A stretch of 64,000 nt of DNA from an uncultured Pelagibacteraceae bacterium (GTDB taxonomy: Bacteria > Pseudomonadota > Alphaproteobacteria > Pelagibacterales > Pelagibacteraceae): the NCBI GenBank assembly GCA_902562205.1, contig CACESO010000005.1:1-64000 (forward strand), read 5' to 3'. Under the pieces are notes generated by a model. That model saw only the letters and a program-made list of their open reading frames with translations. It ran no database searches and was not told where the DNA came from. Made by a program: the position numbers and the translations under genes. This document shows positions 26,030 through 33,949 of the stretch, piece by piece (the first letter of the stretch is position 1; each line of letters opens with the position of its first letter).

Positions 26030-26444
26030 TTTTACTTAAATCTATTAAAATTTTCTCAGACCATTCCTTAGCATTTTGTGATGTAACATGAAAATCAAAT
26101 TTTTCAGGTTTAACAAACATCTTATTTGTATCATCAAATCTTCCAGACTTAATTGTATCAACCCAAACTATGTAGTCTGCAGGAAACAATTTACGTGCCT
26201 CAGGAGTAGGACATATAAAGTCAGCAATAACATTATTGCCTTCATTCTTTAGTTTAAATGCAAAATCTGACATTCTTTTTGCTTGCCTTTTTCTTCCTTC
26301 TTCGGAAAAATCCCAATCATTTGCTTCTTTTCTTACTTCATCAGCATTAAGTCTTTTTGCTTTAATTTTTTTGGCAAGTGCATCTGCAAGCGTTGTTTTG
26401 CCTGCGCCAGGTAAACCCATTATTAAAATTATTTTTAAATTCAT
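26022..26444 (-). CDS. adenylylsulfate-kinase-like P-loop kinase
   Basis: The 140-aa protein has a Walker A motif, GLPGAGKTT at residues 10-18, followed by RLNADEVR near 31-38 and a FSEEGRKRQAKRM segment near 46-58, as in APS kinase (CysC). The late substrate loop differs: VWVDTIKSGRFDDTNKMF stands where APS kinases have a conserved arginine-containing segment. A different phosphate acceptor is therefore plausible. It is tied to the adjacent nucleotidyltransferase by an overlap and is 5 bases after the methyltransferase gene. Confidence 0.7.
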   Translation of the reverse strand: MNLKIILIMGLPGAGKTTLADALAKKIKAKRLNADEVRKEANDWDFSEEGRKRQAKRMSDFAFKLKNEGNNVIADFICPTPEARKLFPADYIVWVDTIKSGRFDDTNKMFVKPEKFDFHVTSQNAKEWSEKILIDLSKNV

Positions 26445-26449
26445 ATTAA

Positions 26450-27079
26450 TTATTTTGTAACTTTATATATTCCAAGCCAAGCATTGACATCTTTGCTGGA
26501 TAAATAGTTTGATTTAAAAAATTCAAGTTTTTTCCATTTATCATCATTTATTAAATTGTTGATCTTTTTATCAAAACCATAATCCTTATAAACACCAACA
26601 TTAATTGTAAAACAAATTAAACCGTTGTTTTTTGTAATTCTTATGAATTCATCTAAAGCATCAGGTTTGACATGCCCAAATGTAAATGTTCCAACGCAAA
26701 ATACTGAATCAAATTTATCATCTTCGTATATCAATTTTTTGTTTAAATCGATCCTTTCTAAAGATTTGTAAAGACCTTGCGGCGCTAAATCTAACAATTT
26801 TTGTGATATATCAGCCCCGTAAAAATTTTGGTAACCCATTTTTTTTAGCTCAACTGCAACTAAACCAGTTCCACAACCGGCATCAAATATTTCAATGTTC
26901 TTATTCTTTTGATATTTATTGAATGTTTCGGAAGCTTCTTTTGGTCCAGTATAATTCCAAGCTTCCATATCTTTGTCATACTTATTATTTAGTGCCCACT
27001 CATCATAATAAGCCGCTACATCCTCAACTTTCTTTAGTGTATGCAAAGGGACTTTATTTCCGATGTCTTTTTGGGCCAT
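26450..27079 (-). CDS. class I SAM-dependent methyltransferase
   Basis: The 209-aa protein has motif I EIFDAGCGTGLVAVEL near residues 62-77, motif II ADISQKLLDLA near 88-98 and FDSVFCVGTFTFGHV near 122-136. The arrangement (VEDVAAYYDEWA at the N-terminus) resembles WBSCR27/METTL27-like enzymes. The substrate is not known. It heads the seven-gene minus-strand operon running to 23263, and its product may feed the kinase/nucleotidyltransferase pair. Confidence 0.8.
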   Translation of the reverse strand: MAQKDIGNKVPLHTLKKVEDVAAYYDEWALNNKYDKDMEAWNYTGPKEASETFNKYQKNKNIEIFDAGCGTGLVAVELKKMGYQNFYGADISQKLLDLAPQGLYKSLERIDLNKKLIYEDDKFDSVFCVGTFTFGHVKPDALDEFIRITKNNGLICFTINVGVYKDYGFDKKINNLINDDKWKKLEFFKSNYLSSKDVNAWLGIYKVTK

Positions 27080-27156
27080 TTTTTAAATTAATAAATTTAT
27101 TTTTGTTAATTATATTTTATAGACACACAAATTAAAAATAGATAATAATTCGGTAA

Positions 27157-27885
27157 ATGAATTTTTCTATAGAAATTGGGCCTAAAACAGATCTATCAAC
27201 TCTGCCGGAACTAAAAGATGTCTATATAACAATGTTGCCTGGTGGGGATTTTAAAGAGACGGCAAATCAAGCTGTCCAACTAGTGAAGAAAGGTTTCAAC
27301 CCTATCCCTCATTTTCCAGCAAGATCAATGGAGAATGAGCGCCAGTTAAAAGAGTATGTGAGCATCTGTAAAGGTGGGGGGGTTAAACAGGCTTTAATTA
27401 TTGGAGGGGGCCGTGAACCAGCTGGTAAATTTGATAGCTCATTTCAACTTTTAGAGACTGGTTATTTTGAGAAGATGAAGATAGGAATTGCTGGACATCC
27501 TGAGGGGAGTCCTGATATATCCGATTCAGATTTGGAAAAAGCTATGCAAGATAAAAAGCCTTATGCTGACTATATAGTAACTCAATGGTTACTTGATCCT
27601 CAGCCAATCATAGATTTTATTTCTAAACAAACAGTGCCAGTGCATGTTGGAATTACTGGGCCTCTTAAGATATCAAGCTTAATAAAATTTGCTAATATTG
27701 TAGGTGCAAAAAATTCCATAAATTTCCTTAAATCTAATTTTAGTAAGGCTCTAGATTTATTGAAACCTAAAGACCCAAATGATCTAATTGATAAATTAAA
27801 AGACCATACAGAACACTTTCATATTTATACATTTGGAGGACTTAAGGAAACAAACAAATGGTTAAAGGATAATAACTATGCCTAA
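27157..27885 (+). CDS. methylenetetrahydrofolate reductase-like protein
   Basis: The 242-aa protein resembles MetF TIM-barrel enzymes: SIEIGPKTDLSTLPELKDVYITMLPGG at the N-terminus, ARSM near residue 66 as the family's HxxxR-like strand, GGGREPAGKFDSS near 87-99, IGIAGHPEGSPD near 110-121 and VGITGPLKISSL near 168-179. It is shorter than classical MetF (about 290). It overlaps the DmdA-like gene by 8 bases, so it probably oxidises methyl-THF made by that demethylase to methylene-THF. Confidence 0.75.
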   Translation: MNFSIEIGPKTDLSTLPELKDVYITMLPGGDFKETANQAVQLVKKGFNPIPHFPARSMENERQLKEYVSICKGGGVKQALIIGGGREPAGKFDSSFQLLETGYFEKMKIGIAGHPEGSPDISDSDLEKAMQDKKPYADYIVTQWLLDPQPIIDFISKQTVPVHVGITGPLKISSLIKFANIVGAKNSINFLKSNFSKALDLLKPKDPNDLIDKLKDHTEHFHIYTFGGLKETNKWLKDNNYA

Positions 27886-29329
27886 AAAAAAGAAAGTAAG
27901 TTCGAAAAAAAGAAAGCCAAAAAAAGTGGCTAAATTAAAATCTAAGAAAGTCAGTAAGCCAATGTCAAAAGGCAGAATAATTGAGAAAGTAGATTATTCA
28001 AAAGTTTCTCATTCTACTGCTGTTGATCAATCTGATAGACATGTTCCATACAATTTAAGACAAAGTGGTCCAACTCAAGTTGAAATGTTAATTTCTACAA
28101 GAGTTAGAAAATCTCCTTACTGGCATTTATCTATGAAAGCTGGATGTTGGAGAGCAACTGTTTACAATAGAATTTATCATCCACGAGGTTATGTAAGACC
28201 AGAAAAAGGTGGAGCGATGGTTGAATATGAGGCTATTAAAAAACATGTAACAATGTGGAATGTAGCAGTTGAAAGACAAATAAGAGTAAAAGGTCCAGAT
28301 GCTGAAAAATTTACAGACTACGTTATTACAAGAGATGCAACAAAAATTTCTCCAATGCGTGCTAGATATGTAATTTTATGTAATTACAAAGGTGGTGTCT
28401 TAAATGATCCTATTCTATTAAGAATATCTGAAGATGAATTTTGGTTTAGTTTATCGGATAGTGACATTGGCCTTTATCTGCAAGGTGTTAATGCTGACAA
28501 AAGATTTAATGTAGAAATTGATGAGATAGATGCATGTCCAGTTCAAATTCAAGGTCCAAAATCTAAGGCTTTGATGAATGATTTAATAGGAAATCAAGTT
28601 GATTTAGACAATATGCCTTTTTATGGATTAGCTGAAGCTAAAGTTGGAGGGAGAAGTTGTGTGATTTCACAATCAGGTTTTTCAGGTGAAGCTGGATATG
28701 AAATTTATTTAAGAAATGCAACTTTATATGCAGAGGATATGTGGAATGCAGTTTTAAAAGCTGGAAAAAAACACAATCTAATGGTTATCGCTCCAGCCCA
28801 CCACAGAAGAATACAAGCAGGTATTTTATCTTGGGGTCAAGACATGGATAACGAGCATAATCCATTTCAATGTAACTTAGGTTATCAAGTTTCATTATCT
28901 GGAAAAGGTGTTTGGGAGAAACAAAGAGACTATGTTGGTAAAGAAGCTTTGGAAAAAATGAAAAGTGAAATATCTTCTGGAGGAAAACCTTACAAACTTC
29001 AACTAGTAGGAATGGAACTCGGAGGAAAACCAATAGAGGAATATGCACCTGATTTTTGGTTAATATCTGAGGATGGAAAGAATCCAGTAGGATTTATTAC
29101 ATCGCCTTGGTACCATCCAGAAAAAGGGACTAACATTGCAATGGGGTATGTGCCGTTCGATGGAACTTTGAACAAGAATGGATTTCCAATGGGCAAAGTT
29201 GGAAGAAAATTTAAAATTCATCTTCCGAAGAAATATTGTGAAAAGGGAGATGATCCGGTTGATGCTGTGGTCGTTGATATACCTTTCACAGAGTCATACA
29301 ATCCTAATACAAGAGAAGTTGCTAAATAA
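27878..29329 (+). CDS. GcvT/DmdA-family THF-dependent demethylase-like protein with lysine-rich N-terminal tail
   Basis: The 483-aa protein has an aminomethyltransferase domain from about residue 60: VERQIRVKGPDAEKFTDYVITRDATKISPMRARY near 130-163, SQSGFSGEAGYEIYLR near 265-280 and AHHRRIQAGILSWGQDMDNEHNPF near 307-330. It resembles DMSP demethylase and O-demethylase relatives. Residues 2-28 are almost all Lys, Arg, Ser, Pro and Val. An internal ATG at 27962 (MSKGRIIEK) would omit this tail, but the 8-base overlap with the MetF-like gene supports the longer form. The methyl donor is unknown. Confidence 0.75.
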   Translation: MPKKKKVSSKKRKPKKVAKLKSKKVSKPMSKGRIIEKVDYSKVSHSTAVDQSDRHVPYNLRQSGPTQVEMLISTRVRKSPYWHLSMKAGCWRATVYNRIYHPRGYVRPEKGGAMVEYEAIKKHVTMWNVAVERQIRVKGPDAEKFTDYVITRDATKISPMRARYVILCNYKGGVLNDPILLRISEDEFWFSLSDSDIGLYLQGVNADKRFNVEIDEIDACPVQIQGPKSKALMNDLIGNQVDLDNMPFYGLAEAKVGGRSCVISQSGFSGEAGYEIYLRNATLYAEDMWNAVLKAGKKHNLMVIAPAHHRRIQAGILSWGQDMDNEHNPFQCNLGYQVSLSGKGVWEKQRDYVGKEALEKMKSEISSGGKPYKLQLVGMELGGKPIEEYAPDFWLISEDGKNPVGFITSPWYHPEKGTNIAMGYVPFDGTLNKNGFPMGKVGRKFKIHLPKKYCEKGDDPVDAVVVDIPFTESYNPNTREVAK

Positions 29330-29340
29330 AATTTAAAATA

Positions 29341-29364
29341 GGGGGGTAATCCCCCCTTTTTTTT
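29341..29364 (+). terminator. intrinsic terminator after the DmdA-like gene
   Basis: Six G, a TAAT loop and six C are followed by eight T, 11 bases after the stop codon. It is a textbook rho-independent terminator closing the MetF/DmdA-like operon. Confidence 0.93.
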
Positions 29365-29382
29365 CTCATTTAAACTCATTAA

Positions 29383-29487
29383 ATGTCTAAATATTTTTTA
29401 TTAATAACATGTATTATTATAGGTATAATTTTAATCATTTTTCCTTTATTAATTTCCTATTATGCTCAAAAAAAAAATAAAAAATAG
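29383..29487 (+). CDS. 34-aa single-span membrane peptide
   Basis: An ATG-initiated ORF of 34 codons encodes MSKYFLLITCIIIGIILI and onward, one hydrophobic helix (about residues 4-27) and a basic tail. Its TAG stop is directly followed by the ATG of the Yip1-like gene. The helix plus the zero-base junction favour a real gene. No family is recognised. Confidence 0.45.
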   Translation: MSKYFLLITCIIIGIILIIFPLLISYYAQKKNKK

Positions 29488-30033
29488 ATGTTTGGATTTT
29501 TTTTAGAATTAGTTTTCAGATCAATAAAGCTTGACAAAAAACTTTATAGAGAAGTTAAAACTTTCTCTGAAGTTTCAATTTATTTTGCTGCTATAATAAT
29601 GATACTAGATGGTGTTGCGGGGGCGATTGCTACCAATAATTTTTACAAAACTTCATTAAGTCTCTCGGCATTAACTGCTATTTTGACTTGGTTTTTTTGG
29701 GCAGTGTTGATATTTACAATCGGTGCTAAAATTTTCCCTGATAAAGATACCAAGGTCACTTTTAAAAAAATTTTAATTGCAGTAGGTATTGCTCATGCCC
29801 CTGGATTATTAAGATTTATAGCATTGACTCCTGACCTAGTCATGCCAATAATTTTTTTAACGCAATTTTGGATATTTGCCTCATTAATAATTTCAACTAA
29901 AGAGGTCTTAAATTTTAAATCAAATATTAAAGCTTTTGGGATAGTTTTTTTATCCTTTTTAATATTAGCAATTTTGTCTGTTTCTTTTGTGATGAGTAGG
30001 TTAAATAGTTTGCCTATCAGTAATATAACCTAA
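29488..30033 (+). CDS. Yip1-domain membrane protein
   Basis: The 181-aa protein has about five hydrophobic helices (near 35-55, 60-85, 105-130, 132-150 and 152-172). The central HAPGLLRFIA and WFFWAVLIFTIGAKIFP segments are typical of bacterial Yip1-family proteins. The function is unknown. It directly follows the 34-aa peptide gene and ends 4 bases inside the convergent cysteine-rich gene. Confidence 0.65.
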   Translation: MFGFFLELVFRSIKLDKKLYREVKTFSEVSIYFAAIIMILDGVAGAIATNNFYKTSLSLSALTAILTWFFWAVLIFTIGAKIFPDKDTKVTFKKILIAVGIAHAPGLLRFIALTPDLVMPIIFLTQFWIFASLIISTKEVLNFKSNIKAFGIVFLSFLILAILSVSFVMSRLNSLPISNIT

Positions 30034-30179
30034 ATGGGAAAGATCGTTTTAGAGATTTTACAGGAAGTACAAATTTTATATCCAAACATTAATAAATTTT
30101 GTGAAACACTTTCATCTTTACAACCACATTCCTCGCAATTATCATCGAGATAATCTTTATCGTTTTTAATCTCAGTCAT
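30030..30179 (-). CDS. 49-aa cysteine-rich (zinc-ribbon-like) protein
   Basis: On the minus strand an ATG at 30179 opens a 49-codon ORF that overlaps the DUF3726 stop by 8 bases. It encodes a CEECGC motif at residues 15-20 and CTSC at 37-40, two pairs spaced like a small zinc ribbon. The overlap equals that of other gene pairs here. It ends in the convergent Yip1-like gene. It is the last gene of the M19/553-aa/DUF3726 cassette and could be a metal-binding accessory or, less likely, a substrate peptide. Confidence 0.65.
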   Translation of the reverse strand: MTEIKNDKDYLDDNCEECGCKDESVSQNLLMFGYKICTSCKISKTIFPI

Positions 30180-30780
30180 TATCTGTTAATCCTGCACCAG
30201 CTGAAGTTTTTTTTGAACTTTCGGTTTCATCTACAAAAGTTTTTTGTGATATTTTATATAAAGTATCCCATGTTATTTTATCGAAATTATCTTCGTTTTG
30301 ATTAAAACTAATAAAAAAGTTTGTTGTTTTAGAAACTAATGAATTGTCAAAATTTGAAAATATAGATTGATTATAATTAAATAAAAATTTGAAATTTTCT
30401 AAATTTAATAAAATTTTTTTACCAATCATCTCTGATGATCTTGATAAAAATGGGACAACTAAAAGTGGATAAGCAAGATTTGAAAAATTGACGTTTTCAA
30501 TTTTTTCTAAGTTATAAGCTTGATCCAAGAAATTCACACCTACGCTTATTGGGCAATAAGGAATGTTATTAGAAATATTGTCAGCAGATATTATTGTTAT
30601 CTTTTGATAGTTATGATTATTAATTTTCTCTAAATAGTTTTTTAGATGTAAGATGCCTGGCAGACCAAACATTTCTAATAGTCTGACCGACTTTCCAATT
30701 TCTTCTGAAACACCCCATGAGAAACCTGCTCCTCTAGAAGCTCTCTTAGAAATTGTCTCTATTTCACTAAAGGATCTCAT
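30172..30780 (-). CDS. DUF3726 family protein
   Basis: The 202-aa protein has the defining N-terminus SFSEIETISKRASRGAGFSWGVSEEIGKSVRLLEMFGLPG at residues 3-42, after which conservation falls. DUF3726 has no known function. Its ATG overlaps the stop of the 553-aa gene in a TAATG junction, and its own stop overlaps the cysteine-rich gene by 8 bases. The protein is predicted soluble and cytoplasmic. Confidence 0.75.
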   Translation of the reverse strand: MRSFSEIETISKRASRGAGFSWGVSEEIGKSVRLLEMFGLPGILHLKNYLEKINNHNYQKITIISADNISNNIPYCPISVGVNFLDQAYNLEKIENVNFSNLAYPLLVVPFLSRSSEMIGKKILLNLENFKFLFNYNQSIFSNFDNSLVSKTTNFFISFNQNEDNFDKITWDTLYKISQKTFVDETESSKKTSAGAGLTDND

Positions 30781-32441
30781 TAATTCAATGAATTATAAAT
30801 CCAATTATCGTTAAATTGTTTTAGTTCATCAGGTAATGGGGCGCCTTGAAACATGCAAATTCTAAGCCATTTGTCAGATCTTGGGTCAAATTTACAAGCT
30901 CCAAAAAAAGAAAGTTTAAGTCTAAGCATATCAATTGGCATTAACTCTGAGCCAATTATATTATCCTGAATTTCTGAATAAGGAAATTTTTCTATCATAA
31001 AAACTCGTCTTACTGCATGTCTAAGATCATTATTGTCTGCAAGAAACCTACTTATTGACATGCTGTTCTTAAGATCTTTAATTCTTAAATAGAGAGATTT
31101 AACATCTCGTGCTATTGCTAATGGTTGTTCAAGTTCAGATCCAATTTCTTCAAACCTATTAGCCACTCTTGGCTCTTCTTTATTTTTTGAAATGAACCAA
31201 AAGTTTTGAATGTTTTTATCCTTGTTAAAATCAATATCCAGTATTTCTGTATAGTTTTTTTCAATAAGTTCTCTTAAATCCTCAATTTTTCTTTGAACAG
31301 GGATATTAAAAAATTTTTCTTCATCAGCACTCATAGTGGGAGTTAATTGGGCGACAATTTCATTATAAGGCTCAAGGAACAAGCTAACCACATACTCAAT
31401 ACTTTCTTCTGTTAGATTTGTATCTACCCAATTAAAAATTATATTGAACAAGTATTCTTTTTTCTTGTCTAATTCTTGCTCTAAATATTTAATAAATTTG
31501 ATGAGATCTTCTCTTAAATTTTTAATTTTTTCTTTTTGGTAATCACTATCTGTATTCCAAGTATTTATATTATTTATAGAATTCTTTAGACATTTAAAAA
31601 AATAGTTGAAATCATCTTGTTTTACATCTTTAATCTCCCTTATTTTTTTTAAGGCTGTTTCTCTAGCTAATATCCAATTATTTAAAAGTATTGGATGATT
31701 TACTATAAACGGTGCCATTCCCAATCCGGTGGAATTTCCAATTCCTAAGCTTCTTGCAATGCTCTTATCTAATTCAACGGCTTTTCTTGGATTTTTATTT
31801 TTTGAGATAAAATTTACCTGGTCAATTGTAAATTGTCTCACAAAATATACTAACATCATTTCTAATCTAAATGGTCCATGTATTTCTGGCCTATTTTTAA
31901 TTCTAAAACGGTCAGCTAGACCAAATTTACCTGATCCGTATACAGCGGTCGTTCTATATAAATATCCAATTTCAGATAATTTTTTTGTGGAGGGTTGATT
32001 GCCATTTGATAAACATTCTACAACATAGTTAAAGGCTCTCATTGATTTGTTTGCTCGTGATAGTGTCAATTCTTTATAAGTCATTCGTCCTGTTTCTTGA
32101 TGCGGAACATTTAATGACAATCTTTCAATATCCTTTTTTGTTGGAATACCATCGTACAAAGTAAATGATGCATCCCATTTTGTTGCTATTACCCTATCTG
32201 ACCTTTCGTTATCATCTAATTTATTTGCAAAACAAACCAAAGAGTATTTTCTTTTTTCTTTTCTAAAAGAATAAACGGCAACACCATATCCATTATTATC
32301 TAATTCGAATAGCTCTCTTTTATAATCCCAGGAATAAAATTCTCTCAAAAAGGATCTTAAAAATGAAAGTTTTGATTGGTGGAAAGAACCAAGTCGTTTT
32401 AATTTCATTATTTTTTTTGGGTCTCTTAATTCAATTTGCAT
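30780..32441 (-). CDS. conserved hypothetical protein (553 aa) of the M19/DUF3726 cassette
   Basis: I do not recognise a named domain. The 553-aa protein has a mixed alpha/beta N-terminal part (GYGVAVYSFRKEKRKYSLVCFAN, about 51-73), a basic central region with YRTTAVYGSGKFGLADRFR near 162-180, GPFRLEMMLVYFVRQ near 189-203, and a helical, charged C-terminal half with LRHAVRRVFMIEKFPY near 474-489. No signal peptide or membrane helix is seen. It starts on the last base of the M19-like gene (TAATG) and is coupled in the same way to DUF3726, which points to one pathway or complex. Confidence 0.7.
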   Translation of the reverse strand: MQIELRDPKKIMKLKRLGSFHQSKLSFLRSFLREFYSWDYKRELFELDNNGYGVAVYSFRKEKRKYSLVCFANKLDDNERSDRVIATKWDASFTLYDGIPTKKDIERLSLNVPHQETGRMTYKELTLSRANKSMRAFNYVVECLSNGNQPSTKKLSEIGYLYRTTAVYGSGKFGLADRFRIKNRPEIHGPFRLEMMLVYFVRQFTIDQVNFISKNKNPRKAVELDKSIARSLGIGNSTGLGMAPFIVNHPILLNNWILARETALKKIREIKDVKQDDFNYFFKCLKNSINNINTWNTDSDYQKEKIKNLREDLIKFIKYLEQELDKKKEYLFNIIFNWVDTNLTEESIEYVVSLFLEPYNEIVAQLTPTMSADEEKFFNIPVQRKIEDLRELIEKNYTEILDIDFNKDKNIQNFWFISKNKEEPRVANRFEEIGSELEQPLAIARDVKSLYLRIKDLKNSMSISRFLADNNDLRHAVRRVFMIEKFPYSEIQDNIIGSELMPIDMLRLKLSFFGACKFDPRSDKWLRICMFQGAPLPDELKQFNDNWIYNSLN

Positions 32442-33409
32442 TAATTAATACCTTTGTAAAAATTATACCAGTTATTGCCCAATATTCCATTAATCTCATC
32501 CAAATTAAATCCAATTTTTTTAAGTCCGCTCTCAATATTTTTAAATCCTCTAGCATCTTTAAACCAACTGGGTTGGTCTGGGAAGCCTACATTATTAGTT
32601 GTTCCTTCTCCGTAAACCTTTTTTTTTGTCCAAGTTCCATTCCTCATCCATCCTACAATCTCATCCGGCTGGTTTAAACACAAGTCTGAACCTATACCAA
32701 GATTTTTTACATCCATTATTTCAGTAGTCCTTGCAATCATTTCACAAAAATTATCTAATTTACAATTTGAATTGTCATTAAGATGATGAGGGTAAAGAGA
32801 AAATCCTAACATGCCTCCACTTTGAGATAATGTTTTAAGCAAATCATCTGACTTGTTTCTTTTTGCTTTATGCCAAAAATTTGGGTTGGAATGAGTTATT
32901 GCAATTGGTTTTTGGCTTAATTCAATTGCATCAAATGTGCTTTTTTCACCCGAATGAGACATATCAATAACAATACCTACCCTATTCATTTCTTTTATTG
33001 CTTCTTTACCAAAATTAGTTACTCCACTATCAATTTTTTCATAGCAACCAGAGGCTAATAAGGATTGGTTGTTATAAGTAAGTTGCATAAATCTACAACC
33101 AAGTTCATGAACCTTCGCAATAAGATTTATATCATCCTCAATTGGCGAACAATTTTGAAACCCAAAAAATATCGCAGTTTTGTTATTTTTCTTTGCTTTC
33201 TCAATATCTCTAAAGTCCTTTCCTAAGAAAATTAAATCATCATGGTTTTTAAAGTGTTCTTTCCATTCTGAAATTCTTTTTTGTAATTCATCAAAATCTT
33301 CGTGATATACTATTGTGACGTGAACCGCGTCTAGTCCAGCCTCACGGTTGATTTCAAAAACTGACCTATCCCATTTACAATATTGCAAGTTGTCAATTTT
33401 GAAATTCAT
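32441..33409 (-). CDS. peptidase M19 (membrane dipeptidase) family protein, atypical metal site
   Basis: The start is set at ATG 33409 (MNFKIDNLQYCKWDRSVFEI), giving 322 aa; a longer frame to 33505 would run into the divergent purE and adds residues unlike the family. M19 signatures present include GCRFMQLTYNN near 104-114, MNRVGIVIDMSHS near 140-152, ITHSNPNFWH near 167-176 and LGIGSDL near 224-230. The N-terminal HxD zinc ligands are missing (DNLQYC instead), and the usual bridging glutamate strand reads FGFQNCSPIEDD. Activity may differ from renal dipeptidase. It is cytoplasmic and heads the four-gene cassette. Confidence 0.75.
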   Translation of the reverse strand: MNFKIDNLQYCKWDRSVFEINREAGLDAVHVTIVYHEDFDELQKRISEWKEHFKNHDDLIFLGKDFRDIEKAKKNNKTAIFFGFQNCSPIEDDINLIAKVHELGCRFMQLTYNNQSLLASGCYEKIDSGVTNFGKEAIKEMNRVGIVIDMSHSGEKSTFDAIELSQKPIAITHSNPNFWHKAKRNKSDDLLKTLSQSGGMLGFSLYPHHLNDNSNCKLDNFCEMIARTTEIMDVKNLGIGSDLCLNQPDEIVGWMRNGTWTKKKVYGEGTTNNVGFPDQPSWFKDARGFKNIESGLKKIGFNLDEINGILGNNWYNFYKGIN

Positions 33410-33457
33410 AAGTTTAGTTATATAATACTCGTTATATATCTGATAATAAATACGTAA

Positions 33458-33946
33458 ATGAAACTTAAAAAACATCCAAAAATAGCAATAGTAATGGGTA
33501 GTCAATCGGATTATTCAACTATGAAAGATTGTGTTAAAATTTTAAAAAATTTAAAAATTAGTTTTGATGTGAAAATTGTATCAGCGCATAGAACACCAAA
33601 AAGACTTTATGAATTTGCAAAAAAATCAGAGACAAGTTACTCAGTTATAATTGCTGGAGCTGGTGGATCTGCTCATTTGCCTGGCATGATTGCCTCTTTA
33701 ACAACTGTACCAGTTATTGGGGTTCCGGTTGAAAGTAAAAAACTAAAAGGTCTTGATAGTTTATTATCAATAGTTCAGATGCCAAAGGGTATTCCTGTTG
33801 GAACTGTTGCAATAGGAAAAGATGGTGCAATTAATGCCGCAATATATGCTGCATCTATTCTTGGCATAACTGATAAAAAAATAAAAAATTCCTTGCTGAA
33901 ATTAAGAATTAAACAAACAAAATCAGTGAATAAAAAACCAAAATAA
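33458..33946 (+). CDS. purE: N5-carboxyaminoimidazole ribonucleotide mutase (PurE)
   Basis: The class I PurE step of purine synthesis, moving CO2 on the imidazole ring. The 162-aa protein has [13 protein letters not shown] near 11-23, [13 protein letters not shown] near 44-56 and [26 protein letters not shown] near 68-93. It is divergent from the M19 cassette with a 48-base shared promoter region and lies three bases before purK, its pathway partner. Confidence 0.95.
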   Translation: MKLKKHPKIAIVMGSQSDYSTMKDCVKILKNLKISFDVKIVSAHRTPKRLYEFAKKSETSYSVIIAGAGGSAHLPGMIASLTTVPVIGVPVESKKLKGLDSLLSIVQMPKGIPVGTVAIGKDGAINAAIYAASILGITDKKIKNSLLKLRIKQTKSVNKKPK

Positions 33947-33949
33947 ATA

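Noticed and set aside
30034..30153. Plus-strand 39-aa ORF after the Yip1-like gene
   Set aside because: It has no recognisable composition and is antisense to the better-supported cysteine-rich ORF.
33410..33505. N-terminal extension of the M19 peptidase frame
   Set aside because: It runs into the divergent purE coding region and is aromatic-rich, unlike the family; the ATG at 33409 fits better.
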